From Flavobacterium johnsoniae (lineage in GTDB: Bacteria > Bacteroidota > Bacteroidia > Flavobacteriales > Flavobacteriaceae), in the NCBI RefSeq assembly GCF_030388325.1, contig NZ_CP103794.1, positions 4,402,001 through 4,466,000 on the forward strand: a stretch of 64,000 nt of DNA. Reading direction: 5' to 3'. This document shows, in pieces, positions 19,056 through 26,570 of the stretch. The notes beneath the pieces were generated by a model. That model was not told where the DNA came from and ran no database searches. It worked only from the letters and a program-made list of their open reading frames with translations. The position numbers and the translations under genes are program-made. Numbering within the stretch: position 1 is the first letter of the stretch; every line of letters starts with the position of its first letter.

Positions 19056-20306
19056 TTATTCCTCCGAAATCGGATTCAAATCGAGTTCTGTAAAATCTCT
19101 TTCGGTTTTAGAAATAATAATCGTTGCAACTGTATTTCCGATCAAGTTTGTAATCGCTCTGGCTTCGCTCATAAATTTATCAACTCCTAACAAAAAAGCC
19201 AAACCTTCTACCGGAATTTTGTGCAATGCCGTTAAAGTTGATGCCAAAACTATAAATCCGCTTCCTGTAACGCCCGCCGCTCCTTTCGAAGTAATCATTA
19301 AGATTCCGATTACCGTAAGAATTTCGAAGAAACTCAAATGAACATCGTATAATTGTGCCAAAAAAATTACAGACATTGATAAATAAATCGAAGTCCCGTC
19401 AAGATTAAAAGAATATCCTGTCGGAATCACAAGTCCAACTACCGATTTACTGCAGCCCATTCTTTCTAATTTTACCATAATACTAGGCAAAGCCGCTTCA
19501 GAAGACGAAGTTCCTAAAACTAATAAAAGTTCTTCTTTAATATATTTTAAAATAGAAAGAATACTAATTTTATAATATCTCAGAATACTTCCTAGAATTA
19601 AAAAGACAAATAATGCCATTGTCAAATACACGCAAAGCATTAATTTTCCTAGCGGAATTAAAGTTGCCAAACCAAATTTACCAATAGTATATGCCATTCC
19701 GCCAAAAGCACCTATTGGAGCGAGATACATTACATATTTTAAACCAAAGAAAACCACTTTAGAAATTCGTTCTAAAACTAAAATTGTCTGTTCTCTTTTT
19801 TTATAAAAATTCAATGCAATTCCGCAGATAATTGCGGCTAATAAAACTTGAAGTGTAAAATTGGAAAAGAAAAACTGAAGCCAAGAAAAATCTTTCGCAC
19901 TTCCGTTTGTATATTGACTAGCATCTCCTAAAGTTAATCCAGATTTATCAATTTTTCCAGGCTGAAAAAAATAAGCTACAGCAACACCAATTGCCAAAGC
20001 AACGGTAGAAACTACCTCAAAATAAGCTAAGGCTTTTACACCTATTCGACCGACTTTCTTGAGATTTCCCATTCCTGAAATTCCCAAGACAATTGTCAGA
20101 AAAATAATTGGCCCAATAAAAAGTTTGATTAAGTCGACAAATCTTTTACCTAAGATTTCCATTTTCATACCATTTTCGGGAGAAAAATGTCCAAGCAAAA
20201 CACCAGCAATAATTGCGATTAAAACCCAAAAAGTAAGATTGGTAATTACAGTACGAAAAAGACTTTTATTAGTTTGTGAAGAAGGATTTGGAGTCGAAAT
20301 ATTCAT
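19056..20306 (-). CDS. Dicarboxylate/amino acid:cation symporter (DAACS family)
   Basis: A 416-residue inner-membrane transporter of the GltP/DctA family, which imports glutamate, aspartate or C4-dicarboxylates with Na+ or H+. Eight or so hydrophobic segments are visible. The family signatures are the serine-rich re-entrant loop GTSSSEAALPSIM, the preceding segment GYSFNLDGTSIYLS, and DKFMSEARAITNLIGN near the C-terminus. Substrate specificity cannot be read safely. ATG 20306 starts a hydrophilic N-terminus of about 20 residues. Confidence 0.93.
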   Translation of the reverse strand: MNISTPNPSSQTNKSLFRTVITNLTFWVLIAIIAGVLLGHFSPENGMKMEILGKRFVDLIKLFIGPIIFLTIVLGISGMGNLKKVGRIGVKALAYFEVVSTVALAIGVAVAYFFQPGKIDKSGLTLGDASQYTNGSAKDFSWLQFFFSNFTLQVLLAAIICGIALNFYKKREQTILVLERISKVVFFGLKYVMYLAPIGAFGGMAYTIGKFGLATLIPLGKLMLCVYLTMALFVFLILGSILRYYKISILSILKYIKEELLLVLGTSSSEAALPSIMVKLERMGCSKSVVGLVIPTGYSFNLDGTSIYLSMSVIFLAQLYDVHLSFFEILTVIGILMITSKGAAGVTGSGFIVLASTLTALHKIPVEGLAFLLGVDKFMSEARAITNLIGNTVATIIISKTERDFTELDLNPISEE

Positions 20307-20328
20307 GAAATTGGGTTAGATAGTTTCA

Positions 20329-20336
20329 CAAATATA
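20329..20336 (-). promoter_or_regulatory. Symporter promoter -7 box, next to the rnpB 3' end
   Basis: On the minus strand TATATTTG (20329-20336) matches TAnnTTTG. It is 9 nt beyond the last paired base of RNase P RNA, so the symporter promoter overlaps the rnpB terminator region. No -33 TTG is found; that position falls inside rnpB. Confidence 0.5.
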
Positions 20337-20344
20337 TAAAAAAT

Positions 20345-20672
20345 GCAGACCTGTAAGCCGGATTCTGTTCTTGTCTTATTTTGCAACAAAACAATACCTT
20401 ATCATTTATCTAGATCCAGAATTACTTCGGGACTCAATCTACCTACCCTTCGGCAACGAACGAGAAGCTCTTAAATGCCGATATACTTGGTATTTCACCG
20501 CATAGAGTTTACCTGGTTTCACTACAGCATTACCTGTACATACTTTCTGCTGCACTTGTCCTAATCCCAACAACAAGTTATCGGGACCGACGGGCGTTAC
20601 CCGCTATGCTTCTCTGTGGTGTCCGGACTTTCCTCCCTCCCGATGAATCGGGACGACGATAAGGCGGTCTGC
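20345..20672 (-). ncRNA. rnpB: RNase P RNA, bacterial class A
   Basis: RNase P RNA is the catalytic subunit that cuts the 5' leader from tRNA precursors. Read on the minus strand it begins GCAGACCGCC, contains the universal core GGGAGGAAAGTCCGGACACC, then CATAGCGGGTAACGCCCG and, near the 3' end, GAATCCGGCTTACAGGTCTG. Terminal helix P1 pairs GCAGACC (20666-20672) with GGTCTGC (20345-20351). A run of six T directly after P1 (20338-20343 region) makes it its own terminator. At 328 nt it has normal class A length. Confidence 0.95.
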
Positions 20673-20676
20673 GCTG

Positions 20677-20703
20677 CAAAAGTAGCGATTTAAGAACTAA
20701 CAA
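20677..20703 (-). promoter_or_regulatory. rnpB promoter
   Basis: On the minus strand TACTTTTG (20677-20684) matches TAnnTTTG, with TTG (20701-20703) 16 nt upstream. The predicted start, about 5 nt after the box, coincides with the first base of helix P1 at 20672. Confidence 0.75.
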
Positions 20704-20801
20704 TAATCATTTTAAATTTCTGTTTTTATGACTTTCATTCTAACTTTTTAATTTTAAAATAGTTATCTTTAAAATTGTATAATTATTAAATTCAGTTTAT
20801 C

Positions 20802-21095
20802 ATGAAAAGAATGTATCATTACGCAACTGTTTCAAAGGCTTTAGATCAATTGAATGAAAAAGGATTTACATGCGATTTTAATCGAAATGCAGAAATGATT
20901 AAAAGAAATCCTGACAAATTTGAAATTGTTCATGTGTATCGATACGAGGGTAATTCGGACCCAGCAGATGAGGCAGTTGTATACGGAATTAAATCGACTT
21001 CGGGGAAAAAAGGAGTTTATGTGGCTGGCTTCTCGGCAGATTCTGATCAGGAAACAGCAAAATTTTTATTTGATTTAAGCATTAGAGGAAGATAG
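20802..21095 (+). CDS. Small conserved-looking protein of unknown function
   Basis: A 97-residue soluble protein starting [20 protein letters not shown]. It has an alpha/beta look with [20 protein letters not shown] and [20 protein letters not shown]. Proteins of this size and sequence style occur in Flavobacteriia; I know no function. A weak TATCTTTA box at 20764-20771 may drive it. No neighbour gives a functional hint. Confidence 0.7.
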   Translation: MKRMYHYATVSKALDQLNEKGFTCDFNRNAEMIKRNPDKFEIVHVYRYEGNSDPADEAVVYGIKSTSGKKGVYVAGFSADSDQETAKFLFDLSIRGR

Positions 21096-21118
21096 TTTTC
21101 TGTTAATTTTCTAAAATC

Positions 21119-21201
21119 AAAAAAAAAAAAAAAAAGAGAACAAAAAAGTATTTAATAATCTGTGTCATTCCGAAAAACGGAATCTAGCCTTTTTCGGAAT
21201 G
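21119..21201. repeat. Poly-A tract and CATTCCGAAAAA hairpin
   Basis: Seventeen A in a row (21119-21135) follow the 97-aa gene. CATTCCGAAAAA (21166-21177) pairs perfectly with TTTTTCGGAATG (21190-21201). A second partial copy CGAAAAACGGAATC overlaps the first arm. It lies 46 bp from the parE stop. Confidence 0.75.
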
Positions 21202-21247
21202 GCATATAATTAGAAAATCTTTAATGAATTTTGAATTCCAAAAAACA

Positions 21248-21541
21248 TTAAAATTTAGTTTTCAAATCCATTCTACCGTGAAGAATTCTTATAATTTCAA
21301 TTTCTTGTTTTGAAATAATCCGATAAAATAAAATGTGTTCATTAGATTTATAACCTAATAATTTTTCTGACACATTATCGTATTTCTTTCCAAGATTAGG
21401 ATTCTCAGCAACTTCCTGACAAGAATCTAAAAGTAAAAGATAGTATTTATCAGCCTGTTTTTCTGACCATTCATCAAAAGTATAATTCCAAATATCTGCT
21501 AAATCTTCGACAGCTTTATTTGTCAAATAATATTTAGCCAT
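21248..21541 (-). CDS. parE: ParE/RelE-family toxin
   Basis: A 97-residue toxin of the RelE/ParE superfamily. It starts MAKYYLTNKAVEDLADIWNY, a family-typical opening. It continues with ENPNLGKKYDNV, KSNEHILFYRI and IEIIRILHGRMDL, the C-terminal strand and Arg-His-Gly-Arg segment. ParE toxins block DNA gyrase; RelE toxins cut mRNA on the ribosome. The ParD-like partner favours ParE. It overlaps the antitoxin gene by 8 nt, so the antitoxin is made first and the two are translationally coupled. Confidence 0.9.
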   Translation of the reverse strand: MAKYYLTNKAVEDLADIWNYTFDEWSEKQADKYYLLLLDSCQEVAENPNLGKKYDNVSEKLLGYKSNEHILFYRIISKQEIEIIRILHGRMDLKTKF

Positions 21542-21782
21542 TTTTTCTGTTTGCTTTTAAGCTTTTAAGATGTTCATTTGGATCAAAATTTTCGGCACGT
21601 CCGCTATTAATTCCATCTTGAATTGCCTTTTTTAAAACGATTAATTTACTTTCTTCTTCTTCCAAAAGTCGTAATCCTGCCCTAACAACTTCACTGGCAT
21701 TCTTATATCTTCCCTCCGAAAGACTGTTTTCTATGAAGTTTTCAAAATGATTTCCAAGTGATATAGAAGTATTTCTTCCCAT
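21534..21782 (-). CDS. parD: ParD-type antitoxin
   Basis: An 82-residue antitoxin beginning MGRNTSISLGNHFENFIENS, the ribbon-helix-helix DNA-binding part, followed by RYKNASEVVRAGLRLLEEEE and a flexible C-terminus (SGRAENFDPNEHLKSLKANR) that would wrap the toxin. The frame extends to 21812, but the promoter lies inside that extension, so ATG 21782 is the start. It should bind the ParE toxin and repress the operon through the palindrome at 21806-21822. Confidence 0.9.
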   Translation of the reverse strand: MGRNTSISLGNHFENFIENSLSEGRYKNASEVVRAGLRLLEEEESKLIVLKKAIQDGINSGRAENFDPNEHLKSLKANRKNG

Positions 21783-21800
21783 ATTATTTTTATAAGATTG

Positions 21801-21822
21801 CAAAGTTACCAAAAATTGGTAA
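21801..21822 (-). promoter_or_regulatory. parDE promoter with overlapping operator palindrome
   Basis: On the minus strand TAACTTTG (21801-21808) matches TAnnTTTG. TTACCAA (21806-21812) and TTGGTAA (21816-21822) form a perfect 7-bp inverted repeat with a 3-nt centre that overlaps the box and covers the spacer. This is the geometry expected for ParD autorepression. Confidence 0.65.
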
Positions 21823-21843
21823 TAATTCCGCAGAAGATTATAT

Positions 21844-21872
21844 AAAAAAAGCCCTTCTTAAAAGAGGGCTTT
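21844..21872 (-). terminator. Terminator of the BON/LysM genes
   Basis: On the minus strand AAAGCCCT (21865-21872) pairs with AGGGCTTT (21848-21855) and a run of T follows. It begins 13 nt after the LysM gene stop. Confidence 0.85.
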
Positions 21873-21884
21873 AAAATAGTACAA

Positions 21885-22262
21885 CTATAATACTGTTGTT
21901 GGTATTTTTAACTTCCAGCCTGGCTGAATTAAGTCGGGGTTTGAAATGATATCTTTATTTGCTTCGAAGATTGTTTGCCAAGAAACGCCAAACTCTTTTC
22001 CGATTTTCGAAAGCGAATCACCGCTTTTAACCGTATATTCTTTTGAAGCGCTTTCTGCAACTTTAATATTCATTACAACATCTGCAGATCTGTAATCTGG
22101 ATCAATCGCACCATAAGAATTCCAAAGTTTCTCTTTATCTTCTGCCGATTTTACTATTCCGTCGATATACAATACATTATCTTGCTCTCTTACTTCCAAA
22201 TTTGTTGTTCCCAATTGAGATGCCAAATCTGTCAATTCCTTATATTTATCTTGTAAACTCAT
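21885..22262 (-). CDS. BON- and LysM-domain protein
   Basis: A 125-residue protein with a BON-like N-terminal half (LEVREQDNVLYIDGIVKSAE) and a C-terminal LysM domain (YTVKSGDSLSKIGKEFGVSW ... IQPGWKLKIP). The domain order matches E. coli Kbp/YgaU, a small potassium-binding protein. LysM usually binds peptidoglycan, but no signal peptide is visible, so like Kbp it may be cytoplasmic. It follows the BON lipoprotein gene by 7 nt, forming one operon that ends at the terminator above. Confidence 0.88.
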   Translation of the reverse strand: MSLQDKYKELTDLASQLGTTNLEVREQDNVLYIDGIVKSAEDKEKLWNSYGAIDPDYRSADVVMNIKVAESASKEYTVKSGDSLSKIGKEFGVSWQTIFEANKDIISNPDLIQPGWKLKIPTTVL

Positions 22263-22269
22263 AACACTC

Positions 22270-22749
22270 TTATTTAATAATCAATTTATTGTCGACTTTT
22301 TTAGGATGCAATTCCTGGATACTTTGCATTAAAGGCTGTAGTTTATCTCTTTTAATTTCACCCGAAAGTGTCACTACACCTCCAACAACAGTTGCGCTAA
22401 CTCCATCATAAGCATCTACAACTTTATGTATCGATTTATCTAATTCTGTATCTGGATTAATAACAACAGCCGCAGCAGCTGGTTCCTGATTTGCTCTAGC
22501 AAGTTCGCAAGTGTTTACTACCGATTTTACTCCTTTGGTTGCTCGAACGCTTTTTTCAATATTCTTTTTGAAAACTTCATCATCACAAGTTCCGGTAATT
22601 GTAGCGACACCATCGTGAACAGTCACTTGTATGTTTGGTGTGTCACTTAGTTTTTCGCTAATCGCTTTTTCTATGTCTGCATCTTTTGGAGCGCAGGCTA
22701 TTAAAGAAACAGCAAGCGCCATTCCTAATAAAATTGACCTCATTTTCAT
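22270..22749 (-). CDS. BON-domain lipoprotein
   Basis: A 159-residue lipoprotein: signal peptide MKMRSILLGMALAVSLIAC with lipobox LIAC, then two BON domains (IQVTVHDGVATITGTCDDEV and VSATVVGGVVTLSGEIKRDK) as in OsmY-like proteins that bind phospholipid. An Ala/Pro-rich linker separates them. It probably sits in the periplasm, anchored to a membrane. Its partner, 7 nt downstream, combines BON and LysM, so the two may act together in envelope stress. Confidence 0.88.
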   Translation of the reverse strand: MKMRSILLGMALAVSLIACAPKDADIEKAISEKLSDTPNIQVTVHDGVATITGTCDDEVFKKNIEKSVRATKGVKSVVNTCELARANQEPAAAAVVINPDTELDKSIHKVVDAYDGVSATVVGGVVTLSGEIKRDKLQPLMQSIQELHPKKVDNKLIIK

Positions 22750-22923
22750 AATACTTTCTTTTAATAATTAACTTTTTTAAAATTAAATAGATTAATTACC
22801 AAAAGGTTATAACATGTTGTGATGAGATTTATATGTTTTCCAGTAGATTGAGATTATTTTAACTAAAAGAAAATCATCAATCAAAAATGAGCGCTCTTGG
22901 AGCAAAAACAAGTACTATTCTAA

Positions 22924-23424
22924 TTATATCATGTTTAATCCAGTTTCTAATTTCCCCAACTTATCATATATACTATTCAAATATGTTAACATTGTAGATG
23001 GGGCTTGATAAGTATGAGTAACTCCAGCGATAGAAGTATGAGCAGCTGGATTTCTTAATGATATAAGACTATTTAATTGTGATTTTAATAATGTAAAGTC
23101 GCCATTATAATCTAAAATATCTTCTAAAGGCTCAACATTTATAATCCCTATTAATTTAATCAATATGGGTCTTAAATTTTTATCATATTCGAATCCGTAA
23201 GTTCCATCCACAAATTGTTTTTTTGCTAAGTTAATATTATTAGTTTTCAATAATTTTAAATCAATATATTTTTTAGTTATATCGTCAATACATAATTCAA
23301 TCCAACCACACAGTTCTATTAAAGCTAATTTTGAATAATAAATTTTGTGACTATTATCTGTAGCAGTATCATATAAAGTAACTAATTCCACTAGTAAAGT
23401 TTCAATCGGAAGTTTTGGCAACAT
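22924..23424 (-). CDS. HEPN-domain protein, probable nuclease partner of DUF262
   Basis: A 166-residue, mostly helical protein. The segment SLRNPAAHTSIAG contains Arg124-x4-His129, matching the R-x4-6-H active motif of HEPN ribonucleases. It starts with a helix LVELVTLYDTATDNSHK and contains ELCGWIELCIDDITKKYI, like HEPN proteins paired with other conflict genes. Its ATG shares one base with the stop of the DUF262 gene (TAATG), so the two are translationally coupled. The toxic or defensive role is inferred from the HEPN family; no other defence gene is adjacent apart from parDE 1 kb away. Confidence 0.75.
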   Translation of the reverse strand: MLPKLPIETLLVELVTLYDTATDNSHKIYYSKLALIELCGWIELCIDDITKKYIDLKLLKTNNINLAKKQFVDGTYGFEYDKNLRPILIKLIGIINVEPLEDILDYNGDFTLLKSQLNSLISLRNPAAHTSIAGVTHTYQAPSTMLTYLNSIYDKLGKLETGLNMI

Positions 23425-24509
23425 TATTTTGAAAATTTATTTTTGGAGGCATTTAATCTGTTAATTAACTTATCCTTTTGAGCCAAGCCCTCTTTTAAAT
23501 TAACCAAATTAAATTCTTCTAAATTCAAAAATTCAGTAAATAACAACCTAACCTCTGCATTACTTTTAGATTTTAGGTTTTCAATATTTTTTGACAATCC
23601 ATATAGCAATCCTTCTAGTACAGTTTTACTTATATTCTTAATTTGTTTATCATTAAATATTTTGGTAAATAAAATTTCCAATGTTTCATTTAATAATAAT
23701 TTTTTTTTATCTAATTCATCTTTGCTCAATTGTCTATTTTTAAACATATAATCATTTAGAAAGGTGGAAAGTTTACCACTGTATGTGTTTAATTCATCGT
23801 AAAATGCAAAGAATCTTAAAAAAAGTTCTTCATTTGCAAATCGTGATTTTTGTCCAATCGATTTTGATACAATATCAGAACTAGAAATATCTTTCAAAAG
23901 AGTATTAAAACTACCATTGTATATACAATTTCTAATTTCTTGATTATTTAATTTTATACCTCCTGAGTTTAATCTGTGGAATATTGTGAATAAATATTCA
24001 GTGTGAGATTTTTTTGAATAATCACATCTAATAACAGTTATAGGTATAACAATATTTTGAACTCTTGAATAAAGTTCTTTATGTTTAGCTTTAATTATTG
24101 CAACTGTTTTTCCTGATAAATTTTCATCAATATCTTCAAGTTGAGATAATTTCCATTCATCATCAGATAAAAAATTAATAATACTGCTCATTCTTTGCAA
24201 ACCATCTATAATTTGCCTTTGATCAGTTTTATAGTCTAGACTAATACACATACTTGGTATAGGTAATTGTTTGATTAAACTATCAATAAACCTTGTTTGA
24301 TCTGGTTTTGACCAAACCACATCTCTTTGAAAATCAGGTTTTATATCTAATTGATTACTTTCATACATTCTTAATAGATCCGCACAAGATCTTAATTCAT
24401 TAAAGGCAACAATGTCTGTTGGAGGTAATTCATTATTATTATCTTCAAAAGTTAATTCATTCTCTAATTTTTCTATTTCAGAACTTTTATCTTCGTTAAG
24501 ATTACTCAT
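23424..24509 (-). CDS. DUF262 (GmrS/ParB-nuclease-like) domain protein
   Basis: A 361-residue protein. DUF262 hallmarks are visible: PDFQRDVVW (58-66), QLPIPSMCIS, IIDGLQRMSSI with DGLQR at 102-106, and FHRLNSGGIKLNNQEIRNC. DUF262 is the ParB-like NTP-binding nuclease fold of type IV restriction enzymes GmrSD and of other phage-defence proteins. The usual C-terminal DUF1524 HNH domain (HxxP...N) is absent; residues 200-361 are helical and Lys-rich. A nuclease function may instead come from the HEPN partner, encoded in a 1-nt overlap. The stretch is visibly AT-rich compared with its neighbours. Confidence 0.85.
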   Translation of the reverse strand: MSNLNEDKSSEIEKLENELTFEDNNNELPPTDIVAFNELRSCADLLRMYESNQLDIKPDFQRDVVWSKPDQTRFIDSLIKQLPIPSMCISLDYKTDQRQIIDGLQRMSSIINFLSDDEWKLSQLEDIDENLSGKTVAIIKAKHKELYSRVQNIVIPITVIRCDYSKKSHTEYLFTIFHRLNSGGIKLNNQEIRNCIYNGSFNTLLKDISSSDIVSKSIGQKSRFANEELFLRFFAFYDELNTYSGKLSTFLNDYMFKNRQLSKDELDKKKLLLNETLEILFTKIFNDKQIKNISKTVLEGLLYGLSKNIENLKSKSNAEVRLLFTEFLNLEEFNLVNLKEGLAQKDKLINRLNASKNKFSK

Positions 24510-24760
24510 ATTTTATTAAATCAAGGTTACTATCCATACAATATGTAAGAAATTAAACAATAAATTACACATTAACGAAAATACAAATTAAACTATAGAT
24601 TTGACAAAACATCAATTATTTTTAAAATTTATTTTTATTTAATTAATTATAAAATTCATACCCAGTTGCTAAAGTTAATTTCCTAACGTTTCAAAAAAAA
24701 CATTAATTCCTCAAACTTAAACTACTTAGAAATTCACAAAAATATTTATGATTTTCAGAT
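24510..24760. other. Gene-free AT-rich spacer
   Basis: Divergent spacer between the DUF262 gene and dnaX. No reading frame, hairpin or perfect promoter box is visible apart from the dnaX promoter at its right end. The promoter of the DUF262-HEPN pair must lie here but I could not identify it. Confidence 0.5.
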
Positions 24761-24791
24761 TTGTGAATTGGTAATTTTCAGACTATATTTG
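24761..24791 (+). promoter_or_regulatory. dnaX promoter
   Basis: TTG (24761-24763), a 20-nt spacer and TATATTTG (24784-24791) match the consensus fully. Transcription should start near 24797, giving a leader of about 14 nt. Confidence 0.8.
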
Positions 24792-24810
24792 CTATCGAAT
24801 AAAAAAGAAT

Positions 24811-25896
24811 ATGGAACAATTTGTAGTATCGGCACGTAAATATCGCCCGCAGACCTTTAAGGATGTTGTGGGGCAAAAAGCCATTACCAACACTTTGTTG
24901 AATGCTATAGAAACCAATCACTTGGCTTCTGCTCTTTTATTTACTGGACCACGTGGAGTTGGTAAAACTACTTGTGCACGTATTTTGGCTCGAAAAATAA
25001 ACCAGCCTGGATATGACGATCCTACTGAAGATTTTGCATTTAACGTTTTTGAGTTAGATGCCGCTTCAAACAACTCAGTTGATGATATTCGTAGCTTGAT
25101 TGATCAAGTTCGAATTCCACCACAAACGGGACAATACAAAGTATATATTATTGACGAGGTCCACATGTTGTCTTCGGCTGCTTTTAATGCTTTTCTTAAA
25201 ACATTAGAAGAACCGCCAAAACATGCTATTTTCATTTTAGCAACAACAGAAAAACACAAAATTCTTCCGACGATTTTATCTCGTTGTCAAATATTCGATT
25301 TCAAAAGAATTACCGTAAAAGATGCTAAAGAACATTTGGCCGATGTTGCCGAAAGTCAAGGAATCAATTTTGAAGATGACGCACTTCACATTATTGCTCA
25401 AAAGGCAGATGGTGCTATGCGTGATGCTTTGTCTATTTTTGACCGTGTAGTTTCGTATTGTGGAACTAATTTAACACGTCAAGCCGTAACCGAAAACCTA
25501 AACGTTTTAGATTACGAAACTTATATTTCGATTACCGACTTACTTTTAGAAAATGAAATTCCGAAGCTTTTATTAGCGTACAATGACATTCTTGCTAAGG
25601 GCTTTGACGGACATCATTTTATTGCAGGTTTAGCTTCTCATTTTAGAGATCTATTGGTAAGCAAAACGCCTTCGACAATTGCTTTATTAGAAGTTGGAGA
25701 ACAAGCGCAGCAAATGTATGCCGTTCAATCTCAAAAATGTTCTCAGGAATTTTTATTAAAAGGAATTGATATTGCAAACGACTGTGATTTAAAATACAAA
25801 TTGAGTCAAAATCAACGTCTTTTAGTAGAATTATGTTTGATGCAATTGGCCTCTATCAACTTTGATGGAGAAAAAAAAAAGCTGAGCAATTCATAA
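24811..25896 (+). CDS. dnaX: DNA polymerase III subunit gamma (zero-frame product of dnaX)
   Basis: The clamp-loader ATPase. Walker A is GPRGVGKTT (about residues 46-54), Walker B IIDEVHML, the SRC sensor motif is in LSRCQIFDF, and domain III follows. The usual four-Cys zinc module between Walker A and the next strand is missing; instead the protein reads QPGYDDPTEDFAFNVFELDA. The frame ends at TAA 25894 just after ten A (25871-25880). A -1 shift at that run joins the frame at 25881, which encodes the tau-specific C-terminus. Without a shift the product is a 361-residue gamma-like protein. Confidence 0.93.
   Translation: MEQFVVSARKYRPQTFKDVVGQKAITNTLLNAIETNHLASALLFTGPRGVGKTTCARILARKINQPGYDDPTEDFAFNVFELDAASNNSVDDIRSLIDQVRIPPQTGQYKVYIIDEVHMLSSAAFNAFLKTLEEPPKHAIFILATTEKHKILPTILSRCQIFDFKRITVKDAKEHLADVAESQGINFEDDALHIIAQKADGAMRDALSIFDRVVSYCGTNLTRQAVTENLNVLDYETYISITDLLLENEIPKLLLAYNDILAKGFDGHHFIAGLASHFRDLLVSKTPSTIALLEVGEQAQQMYAVQSQKCSQEFLLKGIDIANDCDLKYKLSQNQRLLVELCLMQLASINFDGEKKKLSNS
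25871..25880 (+). promoter_or_regulatory. Poly-A slippage/frameshift site in dnaX
   Basis: Ten A between GAG and GCTGAG. In the zero frame a stop follows 13 nt later. Slipping back one base, or adding one A to the transcript, joins the open frame starting at 25881. CCGTTT (25903-25908) and AAACGG (25916-25921) form a small stem-loop downstream. In E. coli and Thermus, dnaX makes gamma and tau by frameshifting or transcript slippage at an A run. Confidence 0.65.
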
Positions 25897-26567
25897 TTCC
25901 TCCCGTTTACTTTAAAAACGGCGGGTATTCTATTGTTGAAGTCGAAAGTCGAAAGTCGAAAGTCGAAAGTTCTGCAGCAACTGAAGATCAAACTGCTGAA
26001 GCAGTAATTGAGACCAAAACAACTATTCAACCAGAACAACAAACTGTAGAAACTCCAAAAGTTCAAACTCCAGAACCTCCAAAAACGGAAACAGACGGCA
26101 CACCAAAAGTTTCTGCTTTTTCTCTTGCTAGTATTCGCAAGAAAAAAGAATTGGAAGCAAGCACAAAATCTTATGTTAAACCTTCGTCTGTATTACCTAC
26201 CGAAGAGTTTAACGAAACAGATATGCGTCTTCATTGGAACAAATATGCGGAACGCTTAGGTCAAAAAGGACTTAAGATTATGGAATCGATATTATTGATT
26301 TCTGATCCAGTTTTAGAAGGAACTAAAATCTATTATGAGTTGCCAAATGAAGGTTCTAAACTTGAATTTGAAAGCCAGATGAATGGTTTATTAGGTCATT
26401 TAAAAGGTCATTTGCATAATCACGACATTACGATTGAGGTTATTGTAAACGAGCAAGTAGAAATGAAGAGAAGCTACAACAATCAAGATCGTTACAATCG
26501 TTTCTTAGAAATAAATCCAAACATCGAACTTTTGCGCTCAACATTTGGATTAGATTTAAAAGATTAG
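25881..26567 (+). CDS. dnaX: tau-specific C-terminus of dnaX, reached by -1 shift
   Basis: An open frame of 228 codons with no start codon of its own near its 5' end, beginning right after the A run. It starts AEQFIIPPVYFKNGGYSIV, passes a low-complexity Pro/Glu/Thr linker, and ends in a folded domain (LHWNKYAERLGQKGLKIMES ... NPNIELLRSTFGLDL), as found at the C-terminus of Bacteroidetes DnaX. A shifted product would have about 585 residues. The linker carries the 7-bp repeat at 25941-25968. The stop is 3 nt from the end of the convergent oxidoreductase gene. Confidence 0.8.
   Translation, partial: AEQFIIPPVYFKNGGYSIVEVESRKSKVESSAATEDQTAEAVIETKTTIQPEQQTVETPKVQTPEPPKTETDGTPKVSAFSLASIRKKKELEASTKSYVKPSSVLPTEEFNETDMRLHWNKYAERLGQKGLKIMESILLISDPVLEGTKIYYELPNEGSKLEFESQMNGLLGHLKGHLHNHDITIEVIVNEQVEMKRSYNNQDRYNRFLEINPNIELLRSTFGLDLKD
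25941..25968 (+). repeat. Four tandem heptamers GTCGAAA inside dnaX
   Basis: GTCGAAA is repeated exactly four times (25941-25947, 25948-25954, 25955-25961, 25962-25968), followed by a partial GT. Seven is not a multiple of three, so each unit is read in a different phase, giving VESRKSKVES, and loss or gain of one unit would move the frame of the tau tail. Confidence 0.95.
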
Positions 26568-26570
26568 TTT

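Noticed and set aside
20802..24509. Prophage or integrative element around parDE and DUF262-HEPN
   Set aside because: No integrase, structural or replication gene, no attachment-site repeats and no tRNA; only small accessory genes among housekeeping ones.
25941..25968. CRISPR-like array
   Set aside because: Units are 7 bp and directly adjacent without spacers; it is a simple tandem repeat inside dnaX.
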